NCBI GenBank assembly: GCA_900756725.1
Contig: CAAELJ010000104.1
Span: 1-31,529 of the forward strand
DNA: 31,529 nucleotides
Direction of reading: 5' to 3'
Source: an uncultured Collinsella sp.
GTDB taxonomy: Bacteria > Actinomycetota > Coriobacteriia > Coriobacteriales > Coriobacteriaceae
Position numbers and translations under genes: made by a program. Under the pieces are notes generated by a model. It was not told the DNA's origin. It saw nothing but the letters and a program-made list of their open reading frames with translations, and did no database searches. Each line of letters begins with the position of its first letter. Position 1 is the first letter of the stretch. This document shows positions 20,499 through 29,340 of the stretch, piece after piece.

Positions 20499-21362
20499 CT
20501 ATTGTACGCCGTTGGGATAGGCAACGCGCGCGGCAAGGCACTCAAGCGCCAACACCAGGGCAAAGCCGCAGCTCACGTCGCTCAAAAAGTGAGCTCCGAT
20601 CACGATACGGCCAAAGGCGACGAGCGCCGCGACCACAGCCGCCGCCCAAAAGATCACGCGGCGACGCGAAGGTTTTTCCTTAAAGGCTGCCGCGGGAAGC
20701 CCGGCGAGCATAAGGCCGATCGCCGCATGCGCGGTGTGCCCGCTCGCGAACGACTTGAACCCGTCCTTGATCACGCCGGCGGCGATATAGGTCCACTTGT
20801 CGGGATTGCCGATTACCCACCACGGCTGAAAATTGAGCCCCGGCGTGACCTCGATCACGCGCATGCGCGGGCGCGACCACAGCGGCTTGACGATCACGTT
20901 GAGGATAATGGCCTGAGCGACCCACACGGCAAGTACCATCAACGCCCAGCGCGTGAGCTCGTCGGGCGCGGTGTCGCGCGTAAGGCGATAGGCAATAACG
21001 TTAACCGCAATGACCAGCACAAACGTCAGCACCAGCTGAAACGCGATGAGCTTGCCGCCGACGCGCAGCGATCCGATAATCTCGTAGCCGGCCAGGCCAA
21101 CGTTGACGAGGATGCCGAGCACGGCGAGCCATTTGCTCCCCCTGGAGTCGGGACGCACCGCGCGCACGAGCATAACGCCCGCGACGCTTGCCGTCAGCTC
21201 GAACGGAAGCTCGCCGGCGGCCTCGATAAAGCGGCCGTACATGCTGCCGATGTTGAACAGCGCGCTCGAGATCTGATAATCGAAGAAACTGCCTACGCCC
21301 AGACAAAGGCACAGGACAACCGCGATCATGGCGACATCTTTCTTATAGATGTATCCGAACAT
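20499..21362 (-). CDS. PAP2-superfamily membrane phosphatase
   Basis: Membrane lipid phosphatase of the phosphatidate/undecaprenyl-diphosphate type, probably with its active site outside the membrane. The 287 residues form about six to seven membrane segments and contain the three-part PAP2 signature: Lys159...Arg164-Pro165 (KPLWSRP, a shorter spacing than the classical KX6RP), Ser207-Gly208-His209 (ASGH) and Arg252-x5-His258-x3-Asp262. ATCGAAAGGAAAGC precedes the ATG. It lies 56 bp after mfd and directly before the threonine aldolase. The natural substrate (phosphatidate, undecaprenyl-PP or other) cannot be told from sequence. Confidence 0.9.
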   Translation of the reverse strand: MFGYIYKKDVAMIAVVLCLCLGVGSFFDYQISSALFNIGSMYGRFIEAAGELPFELTASVAGVMLVRAVRPDSRGSKWLAVLGILVNVGLAGYEIIGSLRVGGKLIAFQLVLTFVLVIAVNVIAYRLTRDTAPDELTRWALMVLAVWVAQAIILNVIVKPLWSRPRMRVIEVTPGLNFQPWWVIGNPDKWTYIAAGVIKDGFKSFASGHTAHAAIGLMLAGLPAAAFKEKPSRRRVIFWAAAVVAALVAFGRIVIGAHFLSDVSCGFALVLALECLAARVAYPNGVQ

Positions 21363-21418
21363 GCTTTCCTTTCGATGGAACCAGAGTGCCCAAATGGGGT
21401 GATTGCAGCGTCGACCCG

Positions 21419-24400
21419 TTAGTCGTCGTCGCTGGCACCCAACTGCTGCAGCAGCATGAGCGCCGCGGCCACCGGGCCGGTGCCGTCGTTGGCGTCGAGG
21501 CCGCGACCCAGGCCGCTGCCCGCACCGGCGCCCGCCTTGTAGGGCACCGACAGCTTGCGGCTCTTGGGGAAGTTCACCGCACCATAGCGGGTCTTAAGCT
21601 CAAAGGCCACCTTCTTGGGCACGTCGACGCCCAAAAACGTGATGCGACCGCCGCTGAGCGTGACGCTCTCGAGCCCCAGGCGTTCGCCGCGAATGCGGAT
21701 TCGTGCGCGATTGAACAGGTTGAGTCCCGCCAACGGCAGCTCGCCATGCGCAGCCTCGGTCTCCTCCTGCACCTCATCGATGCTCTCCAGGTCCTCGGCC
21801 GCTGCGAGCTTACGGTACACGAGCACGCGCTGATCCACCGCCGGCAGGTACTCCTCGGACAAGAAGTAATCGGCCGGCAGGTTAATGCCCACGCTCGCCG
21901 CCTCCACGCCGGCATCGTCATCGCCGCGCGCCTCGGCCACGGCCTGTCCCAGCATCTGCGTAAACAGGTCAAAGCCCACACTCGACAGGTTGCCGTGCTG
22001 CTCGGCGCCCATGAGCGAACCGGCACCGCGGATCTCCAGGTCGCGCATGGCGATGCGCATACCGCTGCCCAGATCCTGGAACTCGGAAAGCGCGGTCAGG
22101 CGCGCCGTGGCCTCCTCGGTGAGCGGCAGCTCGCCGGGGAACATAAAGTACGCGTATGCCTGCGTGGCAGAGCGGCCCACGCGGCCCTTAAGCTGGTAGA
22201 GCTGTGCCAGACCCAGACGCTGCGAGTCCTCGATGATGAGCGTGTTGGCCGTTGCGTTGTCGATGCCGCTCTCCACGATGGTCGTGGCGATAAGCACGTC
22301 GATCTTCTTGGTCGCAAACTCGATCATCACGTCCTCGACCTCGCGCGGGCTCATCTTGCCGTGTGCCACACCCACGCGCGCCTCGGGCGCGGCCTCGTGC
22401 ACGCGCGCCACGGCATCGTCGATGGTCTTGACGCGGTTGGACACGTAATACACCTGGCCGCCGCGGCCCACCTCCAGGCGAATCGCCGCACTCACCACGT
22501 CGGGGTCGTACTCCCCCACGTGCACGATCACGGGACGACGCCCAGTCGGCGGCGTGGTGATCAGGCTCATGTCGCGCACGCCGCTCGTGGCCATCTGCAT
22601 GGTTCGCGGAATAGGCGTTGCCGAAAGCGTGAGCACGTCGATTTGCTCGCGCAGGTTTTTGAGCTGCTCCTTGTGCTGCACACCAAAGCGCTGCTCTTCG
22701 TCGATGATCACCATACCCAGGTTCTTGGGGTTCACGTCGGCCGAAAGCAGACGGTGCGTGCCGATGAGCACATCAATCGTGCCCTCGGCAAACGCCTTGA
22801 GCGCGCGCTTTTGCTGCGCCGGCGTGCGGAAGCGGCTGAGTACCTCGACCTCCAAGCCAAACGGGGCAAAACGCTCAAAGAATGTCTCGTAGTGCTGTTG
22901 GGCCAGAATGGTCGTGGGACAGAGCACCATGACCTGGCGGCCGGAGTCCACGCACTTAAAGGCTGCGCGCAGGGCGACCTCAGTCTTGCCGAAACCCACG
23001 TCGCCGCACAGCAGGCGGTCCATGGGCTTGGGCGCCTCCATGTCTGCCTTGATGTCGGCGATAGCCTCCAGCTGGTCGCGTGTCTCGTCGTAGGGGAAGC
23101 TCTCCTCCATCTCGATCTGCTCGGGCGTATCGGGCGGACAGGCGATACCGGTAATCGACGAGCGGCGCGTATAGAGGTCGACCAGGTCAAACGCCAGCTT
23201 TTTGGCATTCTTGCGCGCCTTGTTGGTGGCCCGCGTCCAGTCGGCGGTGTTGAGCCTGGTCAAGCGCGGTTTATCGCCGTCGGGACCAACGTAGCGCGTG
23301 ATGCGGTCGACCTGCTCGAGCGGCACGTAGAGCTTGTCGCCGTCCGCGTATTCCAGCAAAAAGTAGTCGCGCTCCTTGCCACCCACTTCCTGGCGCGCGA
23401 TCTCGCTAAAGAGCGCGATGCCGTGGGTGGCGTGCACCACGTAGTCACCCGGCTTAAACGGGAAAGTGATCTGCGTAATGTCAACCTTGCGGCGACTGCG
23501 CGCGCGGTTGGCATCCATGCGGGCGTTGAGGTCGGCGATCGAGAACACGGCCAAATTGGCATCGGGCACCACCACGCCCTGCGGCAGGGCAGCGTCCACA
23601 AAGGTCACGCGCCCGCGCGAGATGGTGGGCACGGCGGCGCCGGCGGCAGCCTGCGCGGCGCCCGCCTCGAGCGAACGGGCGTTGAGCGCGTCGGCCTTAC
23701 GCTCGCGAATGGAAGCATGGGCCTCCTGGCGTGCGACACGGTCGGCGGAATCCGCCGCTGCCACACGCACGTGGTCGCCGATAGCGCCGGCGTTTTCGGG
23801 CGCCGCGGTCAGCGATTCCTCAAAGGTAATGCCCTCGTCGCCAAAGGTAAGCTCCATCGACTCGCGCGCACCGCGGTCGGGAATGGCGAACACGCAGGCA
23901 TAGCGCTTGCCCACGACCTCCTGGATGCGCGTCATGAAACGGTTGTCCGAGCCTGCGATGGCAGGCTGCTCAATCTTGAGCTCGGCCGTCACCGCACCGC
24001 CGGCACGGATGAGGCTCACATAGTTCAGGCGTTGCTGGGAACCAAAGTCGAGTTGCTGGGCGCGCACGTACAGGCCGTCCAGACGGTCGACCCCCGCCTC
24101 GCCGGCACGTGCCTCGATATCCTCGTAGGCGCGCAGGCAATCGTCGAACAGCGAGCGCGGCTCGGACAGCACCACGAGCGCCTTGCCGCTCACATGCGAC
24201 AGCGGGCTCACGGTCTGGCCGTACATCACCGGCAAAAAGCGATCGAGCTCGGGCGTGACGATGCGCGCATCCACCATCTCGAGCAGCGCCGCCAACTTGC
24301 TGTCGTCCTGGCTGGCGCGGTAGAGCGCCACATGCATGTTGTGGACGGCCTCGTCGGTAAGCGCCAGCTCGCGGCACGGGAAGATCTCGATGCTGTCCTC

Positions 24401-25051
24401 GTTGCCGATGGTCTGGCCCGTTGAACTCACCATGCGGCGGATGCGGTCGATCTCGTCGCCGAAAAACTCAATGCGCACAGGCGCTTTTTCCTGTGCGGGA
24501 AACACCTCGACGGTGTCGCCGTGCACACGGAACAGGCCGGGCGCGTCGGCGGCGCCGGCATTGGTGTAGCCCATGCCCACCAGACGCTGCGGCACCTCGT
24601 CAAAGGGAATCTCCTCGCCCACCGCAAAAGTAGTGGACTCCCAGTAGCGGCTCTCGACCGGCGGCACGCAGCGCAGCAGCGCGCGGGCCGAGGCGACCAT
24701 GATGCAGTTGTCCCCGCGCACGATGCGCCCGAGCGCCTCGCAGCGCTGGGCCACCACGGCGTCGTCGGGCGCCTGCTCGCGCCAAGGGTAGTCCTTGCGC
24801 TCGGGAAAGCGGCACACGTGCGCCAGGCCCACATAGGCGGCCAGACTGCGTGCGGCGCGATCGGCCGCATCCTCGCCACTCACGATGTAGACCGTGGGGC
24901 GCGGACGACGCGCAAACTGGGCGGCGGCCATAAGCGTTCGGCCCGACTGAGACACGGCCAGCGTCACGTCCTCGCCAGCATCGAGCCCGGCCTCGACGGT
25001 CTGCAAGGCCTCGGAAGTGTAGAGCTGCGCGGCTATACGGTGAATGAGCAT
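21419..25051 (-). CDS. mfd: Transcription-repair coupling factor Mfd
   Basis: Removes RNA polymerase stalled at DNA lesions and recruits UvrA. The 1210-residue protein has the UvrB-like N-terminal module, the RNA-polymerase-interacting CarD-like domain (from about residue 530, FKPGDYVVHATHGI), a superfamily-2 translocase with Walker A GDVGFGKT (683-690) and DEEQ (784-787), the TRG motif region and a C-terminal autoinhibitory domain. The tail ends in a Gly/Ala-rich acidic stretch. The ATG at 25051 follows CGGAGGAACAGC. A terminator-like hairpin lies in its leader. In many Gram-positives mfd follows pth, but here the upstream neighbour is a divergent DUF4143 ATPase in an atypical segment. Confidence 0.97.
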   Translation of the reverse strand: MLIHRIAAQLYTSEALQTVEAGLDAGEDVTLAVSQSGRTLMAAAQFARRPRPTVYIVSGEDAADRAARSLAAYVGLAHVCRFPERKDYPWREQAPDDAVVAQRCEALGRIVRGDNCIMVASARALLRCVPPVESRYWESTTFAVGEEIPFDEVPQRLVGMGYTNAGAADAPGLFRVHGDTVEVFPAQEKAPVRIEFFGDEIDRIRRMVSSTGQTIGNEDSIEIFPCRELALTDEAVHNMHVALYRASQDDSKLAALLEMVDARIVTPELDRFLPVMYGQTVSPLSHVSGKALVVLSEPRSLFDDCLRAYEDIEARAGEAGVDRLDGLYVRAQQLDFGSQQRLNYVSLIRAGGAVTAELKIEQPAIAGSDNRFMTRIQEVVGKRYACVFAIPDRGARESMELTFGDEGITFEESLTAAPENAGAIGDHVRVAAADSADRVARQEAHASIRERKADALNARSLEAGAAQAAAGAAVPTISRGRVTFVDAALPQGVVVPDANLAVFSIADLNARMDANRARSRRKVDITQITFPFKPGDYVVHATHGIALFSEIARQEVGGKERDYFLLEYADGDKLYVPLEQVDRITRYVGPDGDKPRLTRLNTADWTRATNKARKNAKKLAFDLVDLYTRRSSITGIACPPDTPEQIEMEESFPYDETRDQLEAIADIKADMEAPKPMDRLLCGDVGFGKTEVALRAAFKCVDSGRQVMVLCPTTILAQQHYETFFERFAPFGLEVEVLSRFRTPAQQKRALKAFAEGTIDVLIGTHRLLSADVNPKNLGMVIIDEEQRFGVQHKEQLKNLREQIDVLTLSATPIPRTMQMATSGVRDMSLITTPPTGRRPVIVHVGEYDPDVVSAAIRLEVGRGGQVYYVSNRVKTIDDAVARVHEAAPEARVGVAHGKMSPREVEDVMIEFATKKIDVLIATTIVESGIDNATANTLIIEDSQRLGLAQLYQLKGRVGRSATQAYAYFMFPGELPLTEEATARLTALSEFQDLGSGMRIAMRDLEIRGAGSLMGAEQHGNLSSVGFDLFTQMLGQAVAEARGDDDAGVEAASVGINLPADYFLSEEYLPAVDQRVLVYRKLAAAEDLESIDEVQEETEAAHGELPLAGLNLFNRARIRIRGERLGLESVTLSGGRITFLGVDVPKKVAFELKTRYGAVNFPKSRKLSVPYKAGAGAGSGLGRGLDANDGTGPVAAALMLLQQLGASDDD

Positions 25052-25076
25052 GCTGTTCCTCCGGCATCGCAACGCC

Positions 25077-25104
25077 AAAAGCCCGCCGAGGCAAGCTCGG
25101 CGGG
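25077..25104 (-). terminator. Terminator-like hairpin in the mfd leader
   Basis: CCCGCCGAG (25082-25090) and CTCGGCGGG (25096-25104) pair perfectly, and on the minus strand CTTTTGG follows, 26 bp before the mfd start. It could attenuate mfd, or be the terminator of a former upstream gene. Confidence 0.55.
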
Positions 25105-25254
25105 TATGCGGCGGATTTCATTGCCTGTCATGGTAGCGCATGAGATGGACACGCCAGCGCACGCCAAACAGCTACCCCAAAACGCGCATGCCTGAACGCC
25201 CTCGGCACAAAACAGCCTGATCGGATAACACCAATTACCAGCTTCTACCTGTAT
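25105..25254. other. AT-richer intergenic sequence, nothing recognised
   Basis: This stretch separates mfd from the ATPase gene. Together with 25255-25451 it makes a gap of about 400 bp. Apart from the hairpin and the 23-bp repeats described separately, I see no gene or RNA. Confidence 0.5.
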
Positions 25255-25316
25255 TACTTTGCAATTATGGCAATTCCTACTTTACAGTTGTGGTAACTTC
25301 TAGTTAGTAATTATGG
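25255..25316. repeat. Three imperfect 23-bp tandem repeats upstream of the DUF4143 ATPase
   Basis: Units start at 25255, 25278 and 25301 with the theme TACTTTRCARTTRTGGYAA. The first two agree at 17 of 23, and the third is partial (to 25316). The segment is clearly richer in A+T than its surroundings. A candidate -35 (TTTACA, 25281-25286) lies inside. They are likely protein-binding sites for control of the ATPase gene. Confidence 0.65.
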
Positions 25317-25451
25317 TTTTTTGCCTTGCCGATGTGGCAAATCCCAAAGACCTGCCACGCAACCCGGCAGATACCGACAAACTCGGTACGAGACTTTCGA
25401 ACCAAAAGCATGCCTACGAGCATGCGATGCTAGACACGAAGGGCGTTAAAA

Positions 25452-26609
25452 ATGATTGAGCGAACCATGGCCCAGAAGCTACGCGACATGTCAGAATGGT
25501 TTCCCGTCGTCTCGCTTACGGGGCCACGCCAAAGCGGCAAGTCAACTCTCATCAAGGCCGTTTTTCCTGAATATGAATATCTCAACCTCGAGAACCCGGA
25601 AGTCCGTCGCGCCGCACTCGATGACCCCGTCGGCTTTATCAGCAGGCGCCCCGATCATCTGATCATCGACGAGGCCCAATATGCACCGGAGCTGTTCAGC
25701 ATGATTCAGGTCGCCTCCGACGAACGCGGAAAGACCGGCCAGTATGTATTGTCCGGCTCGCAAAACTTTTTGCTCATGCACAACATCCAGCAATCGCTTG
25801 CCGGGCGCGTCGGCATGCTCAAACTCCTGCCTCTCTCCTACCAGGAGCTCAGCGACACGCAAATCTCGCTTGACACCTACCTGATTCGCGGGGGATACCC
25901 GCGCATATACGATGCGGGCATCCCCACCGATATGTTCTACCAAAATTACCTTATGACCTATGTGGAACGCGACGCGGGCGGCCTTCTCGACGTGCGCAAC
26001 CTGAGCTCCTTTAGAAAAATGATCGGGCTGTGCGCGGCTTGCGTGGGAGGGCTGCTCAACCTATCAAGACTCGCCGCTGATGTGGGAGTCGCCACGGCGA
26101 CGATCAGCTCGTGGCTTTCGATCCTGCAATCAAGCTATTTGGTGTTCCTGCTTCAACCATATGCTGGAAACATGCGCAAGCGGCTTACCAAAGCGCCAAA
26201 ATTGTACTTCTACGACACGGGACTACTTTGCCATCTGCTTGGCATTCAAGACGAGCGCAGTCTCATGAACCACCCCCTAAGCGGGGAAATATTCGAAAAC
26301 CTCGTTGTCTCGGAACGCCAGAAGGCATACCTCAACAGAGGCCTCGAGCCCACGCTTGCCTTTTATCGCGACGACAGCAAACGAGAGATCGACCTTATCG
26401 ATCTAACAGAGCCGGCTCGCCCACAGGCGTTCGAAATCAAATCGGGCGCTACCTACCGCGACACATTCGCTCGACACCTACGCTCTGTTGGTTCCGAACT
26501 TGGCATTCCCGCAAAGGACCGAGCCGTCGTATATCACGGCTCCGAGCGCTACGATACCGAGGGGGCATCGGTTGTGCCGGCAGAAGAGTTCTTGCTTCGG
26601 GAGTCATAG
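25452..26609 (+). CDS. AAA-type ATPase with C-terminal DUF4143 domain
   Basis: Function not established for this widespread family (COG1373 type). The 385-residue product has Walker A GPRQSGKST (24-32), Walker B HLIIDEAQ (Asp73, Glu74), an arginine sensor region, then the DUF4143 domain with a winged-helix-like middle part and a C-terminal motif EIDLID...AFEIKSG, which resembles a PD-(D/E)XK nuclease core. The gene looks intact. The ribosome site is modest (AAGGG). Lower GC, the tandem repeats upstream and its position between conserved DNA-repair genes suggest it arrived by horizontal transfer. Such ATPases are often scattered singly or in paralogous sets in gut Actinobacteria and Bacteroidetes. 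Confidence 0.9.
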   Translation: MIERTMAQKLRDMSEWFPVVSLTGPRQSGKSTLIKAVFPEYEYLNLENPEVRRAALDDPVGFISRRPDHLIIDEAQYAPELFSMIQVASDERGKTGQYVLSGSQNFLLMHNIQQSLAGRVGMLKLLPLSYQELSDTQISLDTYLIRGGYPRIYDAGIPTDMFYQNYLMTYVERDAGGLLDVRNLSSFRKMIGLCAACVGGLLNLSRLAADVGVATATISSWLSILQSSYLVFLLQPYAGNMRKRLTKAPKLYFYDTGLLCHLLGIQDERSLMNHPLSGEIFENLVVSERQKAYLNRGLEPTLAFYRDDSKREIDLIDLTEPARPQAFEIKSGATYRDTFARHLRSVGSELGIPAKDRAVVYHGSERYDTEGASVVPAEEFLLRES

Positions 26610-26686
26610 CGAGCGCCGTGGTCACCGGCCGCGTCCCGATTTGTACCGCCCGGAGATACGCAAGAGTGGCGGCCTGCCCTTGTAAC

Positions 26687-27349
26687 CTAGCTCACCCGTA
26701 CGCTGGGGCAAAGGTCTGCCAGCGGGCACTCGTCGCACTTAGGTTTGCGAGCGTCGCAGATCTCGCGGCCAAAGGTGATCCACTGGTGGTTGACCGACTC
26801 CCAATACTCGTGCGGCAAAATCTTGAGCAGATCTTGCTCGGTCTTGAGCGGCTCTTTGGCATGCGTCTTGGGGCTCAGCATCAGGCGGTGCGCGATGCGG
26901 TTGACGTGCGTATCGACCGCGATGCCCTCGACAATGCCAAACCCCACGTTGAGCACGATGTTCGCCGTTTTGCGCCCCACACCCGGTAGCTTGACGAGCT
27001 CCTTCATGTCGGCCGGCACCTCGCCGCCGTAATCGGCAACGATCATCTGCGCGGCCTCCACGGCGTGCTTGGCCTTGCTCTTATAAAAGCCGAGTGACTT
27101 AATGGTGTCGGCCACATCGGCCACGCTCGCCCCCGCCATGGCCTCGGGCGTGGGCCACTGGGCAAACAGCCGCGGCGTCACCTTGTTGACCTGTGCATCG
27201 GTCGTCTGCGCCGAGAGCAGCACCGCGATGAGCAGCCTAAAGGGATTCTCGTGGTCCAAAAAGCACTCAACCGGGCCATAGCGACGGTTGAGGCGCTCGC
27301 ACACCTCAACGGCGCGCTCGCGTTTGGCGGCATTGGTCTCGCGTGGCAT
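26687..27349 (-). CDS. nth: Endonuclease III
   Basis: DNA glycosylase/AP lyase removing oxidised pyrimidines. The 220-residue product has the helix-hairpin-helix motif LPGVGRKTAN with catalytic Lys127, Asp146 (AVDTHVNRI) and the [4Fe-4S] cluster ligands Cys198-x6-Cys205-x2-Cys208-x5-Cys214. The ATG at 27349 is chosen by GAGGAG just upstream. It follows the ABC exporter gene by 63 bp on the same strand and converges with the DUF4143 gene. The short gap 26610-26686 shows nothing. Confidence 0.97.
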   Translation of the reverse strand: MPRETNAAKRERAVEVCERLNRRYGPVECFLDHENPFRLLIAVLLSAQTTDAQVNKVTPRLFAQWPTPEAMAGASVADVADTIKSLGFYKSKAKHAVEAAQMIVADYGGEVPADMKELVKLPGVGRKTANIVLNVGFGIVEGIAVDTHVNRIAHRLMLSPKTHAKEPLKTEQDLLKILPHEYWESVNHQWITFGREICDARKPKCDECPLADLCPSVRVS

Positions 27350-27412
27350 AACGACTCCTCGGCTCGGCAGAAACATAACTTCACGGAAACGATTGTCCCA
27401 CGTACGGGGGCC

Positions 27413-29215
27413 TTAAGCCTCCAAAAATGCGCCGGTCTGGCGGCCCCACAGGCTCGCATACTCGCCGCCTGCCTCGACAAGCTGCGCATGCGTACCGTCC
27501 TCGACAATCTCGCCGTCCGCCAGCACCACGATGCGATCGAGCGCCGCCACGGTGGACAGGCGATGCGCCACCACAATGGAGGTGCGACCGCGCATCAGGT
27601 TCTCGAGCGCCTCCTGCACCAGCGCCTCGGACTCGCTGTCGAGGGCAGACGTCGCCTCGTCGAGCACCAGGATCGGCGCGTCGGTCAGGATAGCGCGGGC
27701 GATGGCCACGCGCTGACGTTGGCCGCCCGAAAGCTTGACGCCGCGCTCGCCCACCATGGTGTCAAAGCCGTTGGGCAGGCGGTCGATAAACTCGGTCGCA
27801 TTGGCCAGGCGCGCGGCCTCGCGAATCTGCTCGTCGGTTGCGTCGGGGCGGCCGTAGGCGATATTCTCGCGAATGGAGCGATGGAACAGCAGCGCCTCCT
27901 GCGGCACGTAGGCAACCTGGCGGCGCAGGCTCTGCTGCGTGCAGCGCGAGACGTCTTGGCCGTCCACGAGCACGCGGCCGCCCTGCACATCGTCCAAGCG
28001 CAACAGCAGCTTGGTGAGCGTCGTCTTGCCCGAGCCCGATTTACCCACCAGGCCCACGCGCTGGCCCGCCGCCACGTGAAGCGTCAGGTCGTCGAACACG
28101 TTCTCGCCCGCCGCGGCGTCACGGTATGCAAAGCTCAGGTGCTCAAAATCAATCGCACCTTCGGTCACTTTAAGCTCGGGAGCGTTCTCGTCGTCTGCCA
28201 CCAGACGCGGCTCGTCCAGCACGCGCGTCATCTCGGCCGCATCGCCCAGCGCGCGGTTGACGCGCTGCATCATGGAGCTTACGTAGTTCAGACGCATGGT
28301 GAGGTTGTACGTATAGGTAAAGATCATGACGAGCGCGCCGGCCGAAATGCCAAACCACGCGTTGCCACCCGCGACGAACACACTCACCACGGCCATGGTG
28401 ATGACGATAAGGCCCGAGGTCGTAAAGTTGCGCTGCATCATGGCGTGCATCGAAACCGTTTCGGCGTCGCGCGCGGCGCGGTCGGCGGCATCGAACAGGT
28501 CGCGCTCAAAGTCCTCGCGCCCACAGGTCTTGACGGCCAGGATATTCGTGACCGCGTCGGACAGCACGCCCGACAGCTTGTTCTGCGCGGCGGACGTCGC
28601 GGCCGAAAGCGGCATGATGCGCTTGTACATAAGCCAGACAAACGCAATGTAGACGACCATGATGCCCACCAGGATCACGGTAAACGTCGGCACCACCGGA
28701 GCGAGCGCCGCCACCGTGCAGACAACCGAGGTGATGGTGGGAATGAGCGAATACACCGTCACGTCTACCAGCCCCGTATAGCCGCTCATAAAACGACTCG
28801 TCTGGCTCACAAGCGATCCGCCAAAGCGGCTGGTGTGAAATGTCATGGATTGATTGGAGAGCGTGTCGAAGCACAGGCGCGCCAAGTGATAGTTACCCGC
28901 AATCTCGAGCTTGTAGACGGTGTAGTCCTGCAGCTTGGAGAGGATCTGGCCCACTAGGTTAACGAGCACGAGCGCCAGAATGTAGGGACCAAAGACCTCG
29001 AATACTTGATCGCCCGCCACGGAACCCGCTTGGACGCGGTCGACAATGAGGGCCATCACGTAGGTGTTGGCAAACGTGAGCAAAAAGATGTAGCCCGCCG
29101 ACGAGAACACCGAGAGAAAGACGATCAGCGGCTGCGTGCGCGTGACGTCCCAAAAACGCTGCAGCGTGCGGCGCACGGTGGAGCGTTTGAGCGGACTGGT
29201 GTTTCTCTGAGACAT
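27413..29215 (-). CDS. ABC transporter, fused permease and ATP-binding protein
   Basis: Exporter half-transporter that probably works as a homodimer; substrate unknown (lipid, peptide or drug). The 600-residue protein has six membrane segments (about 30-310) and a nucleotide-binding domain with Walker A GKSGSGKT (391-398), Q-loop, signature LSGGQ (495-499), Walker B ILVLDE (515-520) and the H-loop (AHRLST). The ATG at 29215 is chosen by GAAAGGAAGCCC; an upstream Met has no ribosome site. It lies between rmuC and nth on the same strand. No partner half-transporter is next to it, which favours a homodimer. Confidence 0.93.
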   Translation of the reverse strand: MSQRNTSPLKRSTVRRTLQRFWDVTRTQPLIVFLSVFSSAGYIFLLTFANTYVMALIVDRVQAGSVAGDQVFEVFGPYILALVLVNLVGQILSKLQDYTVYKLEIAGNYHLARLCFDTLSNQSMTFHTSRFGGSLVSQTSRFMSGYTGLVDVTVYSLIPTITSVVCTVAALAPVVPTFTVILVGIMVVYIAFVWLMYKRIMPLSAATSAAQNKLSGVLSDAVTNILAVKTCGREDFERDLFDAADRAARDAETVSMHAMMQRNFTTSGLIVITMAVVSVFVAGGNAWFGISAGALVMIFTYTYNLTMRLNYVSSMMQRVNRALGDAAEMTRVLDEPRLVADDENAPELKVTEGAIDFEHLSFAYRDAAAGENVFDDLTLHVAAGQRVGLVGKSGSGKTTLTKLLLRLDDVQGGRVLVDGQDVSRCTQQSLRRQVAYVPQEALLFHRSIRENIAYGRPDATDEQIREAARLANATEFIDRLPNGFDTMVGERGVKLSGGQRQRVAIARAILTDAPILVLDEATSALDSESEALVQEALENLMRGRTSIVVAHRLSTVAALDRIVVLADGEIVEDGTHAQLVEAGGEYASLWGRQTGAFLEA

Positions 29216-29290
29216 GGGCTTCCTTTCGCGTCTGATAGGGCGAAACGCCATTGTTGCACACTAAAGCGCACTTCAGGCAAGTGCAACGCG

Positions 29291-29323
29291 AAAAGCGCCC
29301 GCGTCCCGCGCTTGCGCAGGCGC
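29291..29323 (-). terminator. Terminator of rmuC
   Basis: GCGCC-CGC (29295-29302) pairs with GCG-CA-GGCGC (29314-29323), and on the minus strand TTTTCGC follows. It lies 18 bp past the rmuC stop. Confidence 0.65.
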
Positions 29324-29340
29324 CCCACCGTCAGATGCAG

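Noticed and set aside
21386..24424. 1012-codon open frame on the plus strand
   Set aside because: It is antisense to mfd. The His/Arg-rich product is typical of a GC-skewed antisense frame, and mfd is unmistakable.
27251..28957. 568-codon plus-strand frame
   Set aside because: It is antisense to the ABC transporter and nth, with no domain or start signal.
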